Shown: positions 1 to 9,351, counted from the stretch's first letter. The stretch is 49,188 bases of DNA from Armatimonadia bacterium (GCA_039679385.1 JBDKVB010000045.1:1-49188); one strand, 5' to 3'. A program made the numbers and translations. The notes: generated from the letters alone by a model not told the origin.

Positions 1-26
1 GCAGTTGGCCAAGACACTGTGTCATA

Positions 27-88
27 CCGGAGAGACCTCCCGAAAGGGCCTTCTGTTGGCGCAGAACCCCATTTCGACGTCTCTCCGG
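27..88. other. Structured inverted repeat, three-way-junction-like element
   Basis: A perfect 10-bp inverted repeat (27-36 CCGGAGAGAC and 79-88 GTCTCTCCGG) encloses two smaller hairpins: CCC-GAAA-GGG at about 39-48 and TTCTG/CAGAA at 51-55/62-66. An 11-bp palindrome (GACACTGTGTC, 13-23) lies just upstream. The folding is seen directly; a role as a structured RNA or as the 3' end of an upstream gene is inference. No gene is recognised from 1 to 397, although the first 105 bases are open in one frame and could be the tail of an upstream gene. Confidence 0.4.
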
Positions 89-397
89 TTTCACTTCCTC
101 AGTAACTCATGAATAATGCGGGCTAGCTCACCAGTCTCTGTGCCTCGCTCGGACGCGGCGGTGGGTCCCAGGGCCGCCGATCCCTAGGCCTAAGGACCTA
201 TTGCCGTGCCGTGAACCGGACCGTAGACTGTCAAGCGATTGTCCCGCCACTGGAAAACCCTTCCGGACGGCGAGAAGGCGGCGGGCTTCCTGGCCCCAGC
301 CGCGGGCAGTACAGGCAGAATCCGGGAGAGCCGCATGGTCCAGAGGCGCGCATCTGTCCACACGGACACCACTGCACATCTCGCCAAAGGAGAGACC

Positions 398-1192
398 ATG
401 AAAACCCCACTGACACCCGTAGCGTTGCTCCTGATAGCGATGGGACTGCTCGTTTGCAGCGCGGCCACCGCCCAGAACGAGGACCAGTGGCGGTGGCAGG
501 CCGGCTTCTACACCTGGATCGCGGAGATGAGTGGACACGCCACTATGGCTGGCAACGTGCTGCCTTTCGCGGTGGACTTGAACGACGTGCTGGACAATGG
601 GACCGGGTACAACCTTCACGTGGAGGGCATGAAGGGGTCCCAGGGCTTCTACCTGGATGGCAGCTACCTCAAGTACAGCGACTCGGCCATGGTGACACCG
701 GGAAGCGAGAGCGCCGCGGTTAGGGTCAGTGGCGAGCTCAAGGAACAGATCGTCGAGATCGGCTACATCCACGACCTGTGGCGCAAGCAACTCAAACCCG
801 ACAACCCGGCTGCGGCGCTGGACGTCAAGGGCTACATCGGGGCACGGTACACGGACATGACCGTCAGCGCGGCAGTACCGTCGATGAGCCTCGTCGACGA
901 ACGCAGCGATAGCTGGATCGATCCCCTCATCGGCTTCACGGCGAGCATGCCTGTCGCCATGAAGGTCGGTATCCGCCTCAGGGGTGAGTACGGGGGCTTT
1001 GGGATCGGCAACGCCTGCGACAGCACCTACAAGATCCGGGTCAGCGCCCTGTATCTCTTCAACCCGAAGATCATGGCAGAGCTAGGCTGGCAGTGGATGG
1101 GCGTCGACAACGACGAGCTCGGTACGACAGGCACCACCGAGCTTGACATCACCTCCAGTGGCCCGCTCTTCTCCCTGACCCACAACTTCTAG
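398..1192 (+). CDS. Exported outer-membrane beta-barrel-like protein
   Basis: This 264-aa protein has a clear Sec signal peptide (about residues 1-25, ending near SAATAQ). The mature part alternates hydrophobic and polar residues, is rich in Trp, Tyr and Gly and ends in Phe (THNF), as expected of an outer-membrane barrel of about eight strands. The ATG at 398 was chosen because AAAGGAGAG lies 4-12 bases upstream and the signal peptide begins there; the frame is open further upstream but without a signal sequence. No family is recognised. It may be an OmpW- or OmpA-barrel-like porin, but that rests only on composition. A terminator-like hairpin follows. Confidence 0.75.
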   Translation: MKTPLTPVALLLIAMGLLVCSAATAQNEDQWRWQAGFYTWIAEMSGHATMAGNVLPFAVDLNDVLDNGTGYNLHVEGMKGSQGFYLDGSYLKYSDSAMVTPGSESAAVRVSGELKEQIVEIGYIHDLWRKQLKPDNPAAALDVKGYIGARYTDMTVSAAVPSMSLVDERSDSWIDPLIGFTASMPVAMKVGIRLRGEYGGFGIGNACDSTYKIRVSALYLFNPKIMAELGWQWMGVDNDELGTTGTTELDITSSGPLFSLTHNF

Positions 1193-1229
1193 AAGTCCGT
1201 GTGGTCCTCAGGCCATACGCAGACACCAA

Positions 1230-1259
1230 GGGGTGCCGTCTGTTCCCGGGCGGCACCCC
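1230..1259 (+). terminator. Terminator-like hairpin after the barrel gene
   Basis: A 9-bp perfect stem (GGGGTGCCG 1230-1238, CGGCACCCC 1251-1259) with a 12-base loop sits 38 bases after the stop codon of the barrel gene. There is no U-tract, so it may be a processing or stability element rather than an intrinsic terminator. Confidence 0.45.
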
Positions 1260-1376
1260 AGACCGACCCGTGTGTGACGAGTTCTGAAGTGCTTGTAGGA
1301 GACGCTCCGGTCTACGTCGAAGAAGTGATTGGGGGCCCAGACAGTTGTTGGTGCCGGGTGGTGGGGGTGATCAGGC

Positions 1377-2030
1377 GTGGAGCAGGCAGAGAGCACGGTG
1401 TTCGTCGTCGATGACGACGAGGCGGTCTGCCGTTCACTGAAGAGATTGCTGCGTGCCCTTGGCTGGAAGGTGGAGGCTTTCGCCTCGGCCGAGCAGTTCC
1501 TCACGGCACCGCGTCCCAGGTCTCCCGCATGTCTGGTCCTCGATCTTGAGTTGCCTGGCCGTACCGGTCTGGAGTTGCAGGAGGCCCTGCGCAGCAGCGC
1601 CATCGACCTTCCCGTCGTCTTCATCACCGGCCACGGTGACATCCCGATCGCGGTCAGGGCGATGCGGGCCGGCGCGATTAGCTTCCTCCTCAAGCCGCTC
1701 ATTGAGCGGGATCTGCTGGATGCCATCGAGGAGGCCCTGGCGTCCAGTTCCGAGCGCGCCAATCGGGCCCAGGAGAGGGCGGAGGTCTGCCGGCGGATCG
1801 AGTGCCTCACCCCGCGGCAGCTCCAGGTCATGCGCCTCGTCATCCGTGGCATGCTCAACAAGCAGATTGCCGCAGCACTCCACATTGCCGAGAAGACGGT
1901 CAAGGTGCACCGCTCGCGTATGATGCAGGTGATGCAGGTCGACTCCGTGGCTGAGCTGGTCCGTCTGGCAGCCAAGGCCGAACCCGGTCTGGAGTCGTCT
2001 GTGGCCGTAGGCGCTGCGTGTCATAGCTGA
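1377..2030 (+). CDS. FixJ/NarL-type two-component response regulator
   Basis: This 217-aa protein is an N-terminal receiver domain (about 5-120) joined to a LuxR-type helix-turn-helix (about 140-200). The receiver has the acidic pocket (VDDDE, 11-15), phospho-acceptor Asp56 (LVLDLELPG), Thr84 and Lys106 (FLLKP). The LTPRQLQVM segment and the KTVKVHRS recognition helix identify the FixJ/TtrR branch. It is expected to bind DNA when phosphorylated by a histidine kinase, but none is encoded in the window, so it is an orphan here. The start is GTG at 1377 behind a G-rich GGGGGTGA sequence. A strong hairpin follows, so it is probably monocistronic. Its targets are unknown. Confidence 0.92.
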   Translation: MEQAESTVFVVDDDEAVCRSLKRLLRALGWKVEAFASAEQFLTAPRPRSPACLVLDLELPGRTGLELQEALRSSAIDLPVVFITGHGDIPIAVRAMRAGAISFLLKPLIERDLLDAIEEALASSSERANRAQERAEVCRRIECLTPRQLQVMRLVIRGMLNKQIAAALHIAEKTVKVHRSRMMQVMQVDSVAELVRLAAKAEPGLESSVAVGAACHS

Positions 2031-2064
2031 CCTTCTCCGGCGCCTCTTCCCACGCGAAAGAACT

Positions 2065-2101
2065 AGTCCCCTGCGGCTGCGCAGGGGACTGACTGGTTCT
2101 T
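2065..2101 (+). terminator. Intrinsic terminator of the response regulator gene
   Basis: An 11-bp perfect stem (AGTCCCCTGCG 2065-2075, CGCAGGGGACT 2080-2090) with a 4-base GCTG loop is followed by a weakly T-rich tail (GGTTCTT). It lies between the regulator and the convergent sulfatase remnant and could act in both directions. Confidence 0.65.
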
Positions 2102-2127
2102 GCGATAGAGAAGGAAGCCGGCCGATG

Positions 2128-3107
2128 CTACTGTCGTGCCAGGAGCATGTGAACGACCTGCTCGGGGTCGATCATGTGGGTGTAGCTATCGTCCCCAGCC
2201 TCAATCAGCACGCCCCTCAAGTCACCGTTGAAGGCATTGCCCCGTGAGCCACAGTCCTCGGAGATGGGCGAGCCGGCATCAACGCCTACGTCGCAGGTGT
2301 CGTCAGCGGAAAAGAGGACAGACTCGGTCACCGGCACAGCCCCTTCGCCGTCCTTCTTGTCATCTAGGTAGAGAGAGATCTTACCACCCTTGGCGGGACC
2401 GCCGCCCTCATAGGCGAACTCCATGCGCACCTTGTGTTCGCCCGGCGTCAGAACGGTGGCGCCCTCGGTGTAGAAGCGCTGGATGCCCAGCAGGTTGTAG
2501 CAGTACTTCAGCTTCCCGCCCTTGGCGTAGAAGGACCATCCGCCGCAGATGCCGCCCTGGGCGACGATCACGCCCTCAGCGCCGCCTTCGGGCACGACGA
2601 TCTCAGCGGAGACATTGTGAGACTTGCACTTGATGTTGACGACGCAGCTCTCGCCGAGGCGTCCCATCCCGCGGAACAGAACCTGTGCGTTGCCCTTGAT
2701 GAGCGTCGGGCGTCCTGCCCTGTCTGGGTCGGCGCGTTCCTCACCGCGGTCATCCAGCGGTAGCGCATTGTGGCGGGCCGCCTGGATCAGCCAGAGGCGC
2801 TGCAGCTCATGCAGCTTCTCCGGCATCTGCGCTGCGAGGTTCTTGGCCTGTGTCCAGTCCTTCGTGGTGTCGTACAGCTCCCATTGGGGGTCTGACACGG
2901 CCCACCGAAGGCGCTGGAGCACCCGAATCCCGCATCATCGATCAGGATGATCAGGATGTTCGGCGCGCCCTCGGGCGGGCGCAAAGGATCGATGGCCGGG
3001 TACCTGCTGTCCGGGTTGCTCGCGTCGAAGTGAACCACTTCGGTGTGAGGCCGATCGGGGATTGGCAAGACGACGCGACTCGCGTCCAGATGTGGCACCT
3101 CGCTCAC
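2128..3107 (-). pseudogene. Internally deleted arylsulfatase remnant
   Basis: Two sulfatase pieces lie in different frames. The 5' piece (3107 down to about 2897, GTG start with GGAGAG upstream) encodes the N-terminus with the metal-binding ILIDDAGFG strand and AFGGP. The 3' piece (about 2905-2128) begins at [10 protein letters not shown] and continues through the usual C-terminal module (VRMEFAYEGGG, SLYLDDKKDGEG, FSADDTCDVG). The central several hundred residues, including the C/S-x-P-x-R formylglycine motif, are absent, and the frame shifts at the join near 2893-2903. A family member is usually about 750-800 aa. This is most likely a deletion pseudogene, since catalysis is impossible without the missing core. 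An assembly collapse is the alternative. It lies next to a sulfate transporter gene. Confidence 0.8.
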
Positions 3108-3159
3108 CTCTCTCCACCGGATGTCTGAGCAGCGGCAGATCGCCGTCCCATCGCACGCC

Positions 3160-4902
3160 TCACTTCCCGGCCTCCTCCTGACCGCGGGCATGGTCGATGC
3201 GCAGGAAGGCCTTCTCGGCTTCCTCGACCGTCCCGAACACGTAGTCCTTGCCCAGTCGGTCGACGAAACCCGTGCGCACCAGCATCTCGAGGAACTTGCC
3301 CCTGGCCCGCGCGAGGGCCATTGTCTTCCCGGCGGCAACAAGGCTGCGCCGGACCTCCTCGAGGGCATCGCTCCCCGTCGTGTCAATCAGGGCCATGGCT
3401 TCGGCGTCCAGCACGAACCACTCCAGGTCATGGCTGCTGCTGATCACCTGGCGCACCCGCGAACTGAAGTAGGGCGCGTTGAAGTAGACCACCGAGGCAT
3501 CGAATCGGTAGGCCAAGACCCCGGGGATGGTCACTGCCTGCGGGAACTCCGCAACATCGACATGACCGCGCAGGCCGGGGAGGGTACCTAGGATCGCGTC
3601 CGACGGCCGCGAAGCTCGGGCCAGCAACCCGATCAGTGAGAGGATGGCCGCCACCAGCACGCCGGGCGCCATCCCGACGGTGATGACCCCCAGTGTCGTG
3701 ATCACCGTGAGCCGGAACTCGGGTCGCGAGACACGCCGGAACCAGGTGATGGTCTCCCACTCGAACAGGTGGATGACGGCCGTAATGACGATGGCGGCCA
3801 GGGCCGCAGTCGGCAGGTATGCCAGAGGGCCGGTCACGAAGAGCAGCACAAGGGCCACGCCGACGGCTCCGACCAGTTGGGCCACCTGAGTCTTGCCGCC
3901 GTTCGCATCGACCACTGCCGTGCGCGAATCCGCGCCACTAATGGCGAAGCCCTGAGACAGTCCGGCACCAAGGTTGGCCGCGCCGATGCTGATGAACTCC
4001 CGGTTCGCGTTGAGGGTGTAGCCGCCCCGGTTGGCGAAGCTGCGGGCTGTCAGGATGCCGCTGCTGAAGCTCATCAGGGCGACACCCAGGGCTCCTGCGG
4101 CGAGGACTGCCATCTGTTCGGGCGGCACCACAGGGAAGCCGAAGGGTGGAAGACCGGTGGGCACGGTGCCGGTTACGGCGACTCCAGCGGCCTGCAGATT
4201 CAGCAGACGGGACGCCACTATGCCCAACACCACCACGAGCAAGGGCATGGGGAAGCGGGGAATCAGCCGCCTGCCGGCCGCCAGTAGAAGAAGGGCTGCG
4301 ACGCCCACGGCGAGGGTTGGCCAGTGTGTCTGGTCGAGCTTGCGGAGGAGGTCGTAGGCCAATCGGAAAAAGCCGCCGCCGGAGGCGGTATAGCCGAGAA
4401 CCTTGCCCAACTGCCCGGTGACGATGGTGATAGCGACACCGTTGAGGTAGCCGACGAGTACGGGTTTGGCGAGGAAGTCGGCGACGAAGCCGACGCGGGC
4501 GACACCGGCGGCGATGCTGATGGCCCCGACCATGAGCGACAACATAGCCACCAGCGGGATCCGCTGTTGAGGGTCACTCGCCAGGGGAGCGACGACGGCC
4601 CCAACCAGCGCAGCCGTTGCGGAGTCGGGTCCTACGACGAGCTGGCGCGACGACCCCAGGAAGGCGTACACCACCATCGGCAGGATCGTCGCCCAGAGGC
4701 CGACGACGGGCGGGACACCGGCGAGCTGGGAGTACGCCAGACCAATCGGCACCGCGACGGTCACAAGTGCCAACCCGGCTCCGATGTCGCCGCGCAGCCA
4801 GGACTTCTCGTAGCGGCGCAGCACCGCCAGTAAGGGCATCCACGACTCCAGCCGGCCAAGAGGTCTGCGCTGCTCCCCGACCTCCTTCACTGGTGATGCC
4901 AT
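3160..4902 (-). CDS. SulP-family anion transporter with STAS domain
   Basis: This 580-aa inner-membrane protein is a SulP (SLC26-like) sulfate/anion transporter. About 10-12 hydrophobic segments cover residues 40-430, including the family signatures [17 protein letters not shown], the [10 protein letters not shown] segment and [20 protein letters not shown] cytoplasmic STAS domain follows at about 440-560 ([19 protein letters not shown]). The start is ATG at 4902, with GGGAGG seven bases upstream; an ATG at 4917 lacks this. It is the last gene of a minus-strand membrane-protein operon (82 bases after the ZIP-like gene) and precedes the sulfatase remnant. Sulfate or bicarbonate are plausible substrates; the sequence alone does not decide. 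Confidence 0.93.
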   Translation of the reverse strand: MASPVKEVGEQRRPLGRLESWMPLLAVLRRYEKSWLRGDIGAGLALVTVAVPIGLAYSQLAGVPPVVGLWATILPMVVYAFLGSSRQLVVGPDSATAALVGAVVAPLASDPQQRIPLVAMLSLMVGAISIAAGVARVGFVADFLAKPVLVGYLNGVAITIVTGQLGKVLGYTASGGGFFRLAYDLLRKLDQTHWPTLAVGVAALLLLAAGRRLIPRFPMPLLVVVLGIVASRLLNLQAAGVAVTGTVPTGLPPFGFPVVPPEQMAVLAAGALGVALMSFSSGILTARSFANRGGYTLNANREFISIGAANLGAGLSQGFAISGADSRTAVVDANGGKTQVAQLVGAVGVALVLLFVTGPLAYLPTAALAAIVITAVIHLFEWETITWFRRVSRPEFRLTVITTLGVITVGMAPGVLVAAILSLIGLLARASRPSDAILGTLPGLRGHVDVAEFPQAVTIPGVLAYRFDASVVYFNAPYFSSRVRQVISSSHDLEWFVLDAEAMALIDTTGSDALEEVRRSLVAAGKTMALARARGKFLEMLVRTGFVDRLGKDYVFGTVEEAEKAFLRIDHARGQEEAGK

Positions 4903-4984
4903 CGCAGGGCCTCCCATGCCAGGCCGACTCTCGCCGCCGCAGAACGCTCCTGGGCAGTTTCAGCGCCCTGGGGTCTGTCCGTCA

Positions 4985-5746
4985 CTACCCAGGTCCCGCC
5001 TCCAGCCACGCCGCCCACAGAATCAGCGCGCCATAGCTGAGAGCGCCGAGAGCGAAGTAGGTGAACCGGCCCTCGCCCTCCCGGGGGAACTCGTCTTTGA
5101 TGCTGTTGATCACCACGCCACCTGCTACCAGACCGACAATGGTCGTCAGACAACTGATTGAGACCGGCGCGAGCCAGGCCACCAGCGCCCCTGCGAGGAT
5201 AGAGCCGGCCATCAGCCACCGGCCGAACCGCTCAAAGCGCACGCCATAGTCGCTACGCATGCCCTCATCCGTGATCAGGATGTGCAGCGCCAGGGCCCCA
5301 CAGTAGAGCGCCAGGGCAGCCAGACCCTTGGACCACTCCACGAGCAGATAGCCCATCATGAGGTTGTAGATGGCGAAGCCGCCCTCATGCACTGGGACCA
5401 TCTGCCCCGCAGCGTCCTCGCCTTCGGCCTCTGCTGGGACCGTGCCCGGGCTCTTGCGGTGCCCCATGAGCTGCTCGAGGCCGTAGAAGATCGTGAAACC
5501 GAGCAGGGCTGCGACATAGACTCGGAACTGAGGAAAGGGCAGTCCCTTCCCCTCCATGGCCTCTACGAAGGCACGCTGCTTGTCACCCATCAGAGGCAGC
5601 AGATCCAGGAACACGTAGGCCACGGATACGCCCGCAGCCAGTGACAGCCACCTGCGACGGTGAGCGATGCCGCTCAGGTTCAGGTTACCACTCAGCACGT
5701 GCACGAGGGCCAGGGCCAGAGCCCCGACCAGGTAGGCGATACCCAC
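4985..5746 (-). CDS. Multi-pass membrane protein, ZIP-like
   Basis: This 253-aa protein has about seven or eight hydrophobic segments and a polar central loop (about residues 97-117). The pattern of short helices, the His/Glu-bearing segments (HEGGFAIYNLMMGY, GLEQLMGHRK) and the C-terminal INSIKDEFP segment resemble ZIP-type metal transporters, but the canonical HxxPEG motif is not seen, so metal transport is only a suggestion. The start is GTG at 5746 with AAGGAG six bases upstream. It lies in a row of membrane-protein genes, 50 bases after the DUF202 gene and 82 bases before SulP, so co-transcription is likely. Confidence 0.7.
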   Translation of the reverse strand: MGIAYLVGALALALVHVLSGNLNLSGIAHRRRWLSLAAGVSVAYVFLDLLPLMGDKQRAFVEAMEGKGLPFPQFRVYVAALLGFTIFYGLEQLMGHRKSPGTVPAEAEGEDAAGQMVPVHEGGFAIYNLMMGYLLVEWSKGLAALALYCGALALHILITDEGMRSDYGVRFERFGRWLMAGSILAGALVAWLAPVSISCLTTIVGLVAGGVVINSIKDEFPREGEGRFTYFALGALSYGALILWAAWLEAGPG

Positions 5747-5796
5747 TCCGTGCTCCTTCGCCGGAACAGAAGGGTCCGTCTGAGCCTGTGCCTACG

Positions 5797-6225
5797 TCAG
5801 AAGGGGCCGGTCTGCATCGCGATCCCCAGGAACACAAGGAGCCCCAGCAGGACGATGAAGAAGGCGACGATAAGGCTGGCTGAGATCGGGCGCTGGAGCG
5901 GGTGCAACCCCAACTCGTGGTAGGCCCTGACGTGCTGATAGATAGCCAGCACCATGCCCAGCGTGCCCATGATCGCCAGTGCCAGCCCAATGTTGCGTCC
6001 CGCGTGAGGCCTCTCGACCGGCCCGGGCAGCTTCTCCTGCATCTGCTGCAGGAACTTGGCGATCGTGAAGCCGAAACTGATCATGGACAGCGCGGTCCGC
6101 ACCCAGGCATCCAGGGTCCTCTCGAGCGCCAGCCGGGTACGCATCACTGCCAGGTCGGTTCGCTCCTGGGCCAGTTGCGTGCCCACATCCTTCTGCGCCT
6201 CAGGCTGATCCGTCACTGCCATCAT
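5797..6225 (-). CDS. DUF202 (YidH-type) small membrane protein
   Basis: This 142-aa protein has the DUF202 signature: LAVMRTRLALERTLDAW followed by VRTALSMISFGFTI, then two more hydrophobic helices (about 80-100 and 115-137), for three membrane segments in all. The biochemical function of the family is unknown. Two adjacent ATG codons (6225 and 6222) lie immediately behind CAGGAG, and the second has the slightly better spacing. The start overlaps the end of the preceding gene by about 25 bases, which points to translational coupling within the operon. Confidence 0.85.
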   Translation of the reverse strand: MMAVTDQPEAQKDVGTQLAQERTDLAVMRTRLALERTLDAWVRTALSMISFGFTIAKFLQQMQEKLPGPVERPHAGRNIGLALAIMGTLGMVLAIYQHVRAYHELGLHPLQRPISASLIVAFFIVLLGLLVFLGIAMQTGPF

Positions 6226-6649
6226 CTCCTGATGGAGCCAGAGGAGGCCCTTGTCGAGTGGCACGGATTGAGGGCAGCCGCGAGGCGATCCGGTTGGTGA
6301 TGCCCCGGGCCAGCGAATACGGGATGGCCATGCAGACCACACCTACGATGATCGCAGCGCCGGGGTAGACCATGGCCAGGATCATGTACTGGATCACCGC
6401 GTCGAACACGGTGGCGAAGATCACTGCCTTCCCGATCCCGGCCCAGCCGCTGGCGGCCTGACGCTTCCGGTCTGTGGGCACCATGACGATGTCGAAGATG
6501 TACGGGGGCTGGCCCATCTTGGCGTCGTTCACGCCGTCCCTGACACCGTAGAGGACTGCGAGAATCGGCTGAAGGATGAACCGAAACGCTGCCGGGCCGG
6601 TCAGACGTAGTCCCATGTCGGCCCAGAACTGCGGTGAGAAGGGGTACAC
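6200..6649 (-). CDS. Small membrane-associated protein of unknown family
   Basis: This protein of about 149 aa has a long central hydrophobic region (about 75-115, two helices) and a polar C-terminal tail. No family is recognised. The start is set at GTG 6649 because GAGGAG lies eight bases upstream; a GTG at 6658 overlaps that site. The N-terminal part (FWADMGLRLTGPAAFRFILQ) appears amphipathic. It lies between the 393-aa membrane protein and the DUF202 gene, overlapping the latter, so it belongs to the same operon. It may be a partner subunit of one of the membrane proteins. Confidence 0.65.
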   Translation of the reverse strand: MYPFSPQFWADMGLRLTGPAAFRFILQPILAVLYGVRDGVNDAKMGQPPYIFDIVMVPTDRKRQAASGWAGIGKAVIFATVFDAVIQYMILAMVYPGAAIIVGVVCMAIPYSLARGITNRIASRLPSIRATRQGPPLAPSGDDGSDGSA

Positions 6650-6689
6650 CGGCCTCACTCCTCTGCCCGGGTCTTCCCCGGGAGATGTC

Positions 6690-7871
6690 CTAGAACAGCA
6701 GCCCGACCAACCCCTGGAATATCTCCTGCGCAGGTACGAGCAGGAAAGCCACAGGCACAAAGGGCACCGCCGCGCCACCAAGCAGGACGAGCAAGTGCCT
6801 TCCCCGGAACACGGTCAGCCGCATCTCGTACACGAGCTGGGCGACCGAGTTGAGATCGGTGCGCGCGGAGAAGTCCGGTTCGGCCAGCGACTGGGCATCT
6901 CCCGCTCCCGGTACCAGCCAACGCGTCTCGAAGGCTTGGCCCTGCTGGCACACCAAAGCCCCATACCCGGCAATCCCCGCGACCTTCGCTCGCACCAGTG
7001 TCCGCGTGAAAAGAACCAGGGGGCCGGCGAAGATGATAAGGATACCGAGCACGCCGCCGAGGAACTGGAGCTGAAGGTCACTGATCCCGGCACCGGCTGC
7101 GAGAATGCGGGTCGCGAAGTGCCCGGACACGCTCGCCAGCATTCCCGCCGCCGCCACCGCGAATACCATCAGCGACAGGTTGAGAAAGCCCAGTCCGCCG
7201 GCGCCATCCGGATGTGACGGCACGATACGCAGACGCAGACGGCTGACCTTCCAGCAGAACCTCCACCACAAGACCATCCGCCAGAGCCAGCGCATCGACA
7301 CCAGCGTTGACAGGGGCATCGCGATGCACACGGCCCACCAGCCCGGTCGAGAGAGCAGTCGGGTGCCTCCGTCGACGAAGGCCCACTGCATCGCGCCATG
7401 GGCGGCCGCCTCGTAGATCAGGAAGCTGGATTGGACAAGGGCCACCATCAGGATGGCGATCTCCGCGATGGTCGAACTCGCCAGCCGCGTCGTCGAGAGG
7501 ACCAGTTGATCCAGACGCGGGTGCTCCTCGGCAGATACCAGACCCGTCGAGCAGAAGCAGTCGTCGACCCACGCCAGCAGGCGATCGAAGCGCGTCTGGG
7601 CGGCCAGAAGCAGCGGCATCCCAACCAGAAGACGGCCGGTGAGGCCCCAATCGGACAGCACCGTCGTCCCCGCCGCTGTCCCGTAGGCCTTGCCTTCCGC
7701 GAGCGACAGGAGCACGAGTGGAAGCCAGGCGACCGCCGTCACAACCAGCCAGAGCCTCGGGTGACCGGGGTTGTCAGGACCTGCGAGCCCAGCCCGGTGG
7801 GTTAGGTCAAACAGCGGCCCGCGATTGAACAGCGAGAAACGGTGGACCGGCGAACCGCGCACCACGCTCAC
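6690..7871 (-). CDS. Multi-pass membrane protein of unknown function
   Basis: This 393-aa protein has about seven hydrophobic segments, at roughly 40-60, 78-95, 130-152, 180-200, 228-250, 268-290 and 365-390. Short basic loops separate them (WRFCWKVSRLRLRIVPSHPDG). No family is recognised, and no kinase, protease or transporter motif is visible. The start is GTG at 7871 with only a weak CAGG nearby, so an internal GTG is possible. It is the first gene of the five-gene minus-strand operon ending in SulP, 40 bases ahead of the 150-aa gene. A sensory or assembly role is speculation. Confidence 0.7.
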   Translation of the reverse strand: MSVVRGSPVHRFSLFNRGPLFDLTHRAGLAGPDNPGHPRLWLVVTAVAWLPLVLLSLAEGKAYGTAAGTTVLSDWGLTGRLLVGMPLLLAAQTRFDRLLAWVDDCFCSTGLVSAEEHPRLDQLVLSTTRLASSTIAEIAILMVALVQSSFLIYEAAAHGAMQWAFVDGGTRLLSRPGWWAVCIAMPLSTLVSMRWLWRMVLWWRFCWKVSRLRLRIVPSHPDGAGGLGFLNLSLMVFAVAAAGMLASVSGHFATRILAAGAGISDLQLQFLGGVLGILIIFAGPLVLFTRTLVRAKVAGIAGYGALVCQQGQAFETRWLVPGAGDAQSLAEPDFSARTDLNSVAQLVYEMRLTVFRGRHLLVLLGGAAVPFVPVAFLLVPAQEIFQGLVGLLF

Positions 7872-7938
7872 CCTGGGTACTCAGCAATCGGGCCTTCCGC
7901 CGGGCCCTGCGTTGAGACTCTCTCTCAGACTGTCCGGC

Positions 7939-9030
7939 TCATTTGCCGGGCAGTGCGGCTCCGAGAGCGTAGACCTCATAGGCGGTCCCCATCGCGGCGC
8001 TGCCAAGCATCGGGACCGTGAACTTGGGCGTCTCACCGGGCGCCACCCTGTTGATCACTACCCGCCCAAAGGAAGCAATCCCCTCTGCCTCGGGGACTAT
8101 CACGACCACCTCGACCCGCGCCGGCCAGCTCTGGTTGTTGCGGATCATCCCGGTCACCGTGGTCGCATCCTGCCACTGTGAGTAGAGCACCGGGAGATCA
8201 GCCACACCGGGCTGTCCCCAGGGCTCCCAGGGCTGCGCGACATACGCGGTGCACTTGGCGAAGCTACCCTTCAGCGGCACGCGCTTGATGAAGGTCCGCA
8301 TCTCACCCGGTCGCAGGGCCACGATTCGGTGCGCCAGACCTAACGGGTCGCCGTCGAGATTGGTGCCCACGGGTTTCCCGTCCGGGCTCATTGCGTTCAG
8401 CACCACGGTCGCGTTCAGCAGGCCGGAGGCGGGATTGGGGTTGGCAAGCGTGACCGCTGTAAGGACGCCACCCTTACCGTCCGGCAGTGACTTCGTGCCC
8501 TTGATGATCAGGGGCCGGGGTATCTCGGGTCCCACCTGCGGCTCGACCTTCTGGTCGGTGTCGACGTAGGCCACAAACTCGGCGCCCTTGGGCAGGGAGA
8601 TGTCCGTGCCGTCGATATCGAGGAGCGGGATCAGTGAGGGCGAGGCCGTCAACGAGGAGCGCTTGCTGCCCTCGAACTCCATAGCGGGCAGGATGCGCGC
8701 CAGCAGGCGCGTGCCATCGGCCGCGGACACGAAGCTCATCTTGAGCCCGAGGGAGGCCTTCCTGCGGATAAGACGTGGTGCCTCGGAGGCAGTGACGACC
8801 GCCTGGGCCGCGGATCCCGGTCCGATGAGCAGTCCACCGTCTGGCGTGAACTTGGCGTCTCGGACGATGAGCTTGACGGTCGTCCCGACAGGGGTGCTCC
8901 CCGCCGTAACGGGAGTGACGACCTGCAGGACCACGGGCGTACCGTCGAGCATGACCACCGGCTCTGCCCACACCCGGGCCCCACTCAGAACTGCGAACAG
9001 CATCGCCAGCACTACCGGGTAAGCTCTCAT
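7939..9030 (-). CDS. Secreted protein with FxLYD-like C-terminal domain, paralogue A
   Basis: This 363-aa protein has a signal peptide (about 1-22, ending RVWA). The N-terminal half has a repeated beta pattern with a VPLI/KLIVRDAKF strand and a Gly-rich segment, and resembles a surface-layer or carbohydrate-binding fold. The C-terminal third (about 270-360) includes YSQWQDATTVTGMIRNNQ, which fits the FxLYD beta-sandwich pattern (conserved transition then V.G.xxN). It is clearly paralogous to the divergent gene at 9352: the segments VAQPWE, the W-x-D-x-TVTGM-RN block and GTAYxV-A-G align. No enzyme motif is seen. The divergent arrangement suggests a shared intergenic control region. Confidence 0.75.
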   Translation of the reverse strand: MRAYPVVLAMLFAVLSGARVWAEPVVMLDGTPVVLQVVTPVTAGSTPVGTTVKLIVRDAKFTPDGGLLIGPGSAAQAVVTASEAPRLIRRKASLGLKMSFVSAADGTRLLARILPAMEFEGSKRSSLTASPSLIPLLDIDGTDISLPKGAEFVAYVDTDQKVEPQVGPEIPRPLIIKGTKSLPDGKGGVLTAVTLANPNPASGLLNATVVLNAMSPDGKPVGTNLDGDPLGLAHRIVALRPGEMRTFIKRVPLKGSFAKCTAYVAQPWEPWGQPGVADLPVLYSQWQDATTVTGMIRNNQSWPARVEVVVIVPEAEGIASFGRVVINRVAPGETPKFTVPMLGSAAMGTAYEVYALGAALPGK

Positions 9031-9260
9031 CTCGACCCCTCCCGCCCCAGCCGCGCAACTGCACGCTGATCTTCTGAAGGCAAAGCAAGATGCCCCGACT
9101 CACGCTGTAACAAGAGGCCAGGGACACTAGAGTCTACGGCTCTGCGAGTTGAGCCGCTATTGGACCTTGGGGCACTCCCGACCATCGGCCCAGCAACCGC
9201 GACCTTGCCCTAACGTCCCATAGACACCGCGACGGTCGGGGCCTACCCTCTTGCTGTCGG

Positions 9261-9289
9261 GCAGCGCCGTGCATTCCGACCGGCGCTGC
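9261..9289. promoter_or_regulatory. Hairpin in the shared divergent intergenic region
   Basis: A 9-bp perfect stem (GCAGCGCCG 9261-9269, CGGCGCTGC 9281-9289) lies in the 5' leader of the plus-strand paralogue. The intergenic space (9031-9351) otherwise shows no gene and no convincing promoter. Confidence 0.35.
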
Positions 9290-9351
9290 GGTGCCAGGTC
9301 GTCATCCCCTCGCCAGGCCGGAATCGACCGGCAGACTTCCGAGGCAGACCC

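Noticed and set aside
27-60. Glycine-riboswitch-like opening (GGAGAGACC ... CGAA)
   Set aside because: The conserved CTCTCAGG and AAAGGACAG blocks of the aptamer are absent, so the likeness is only in the first stem.
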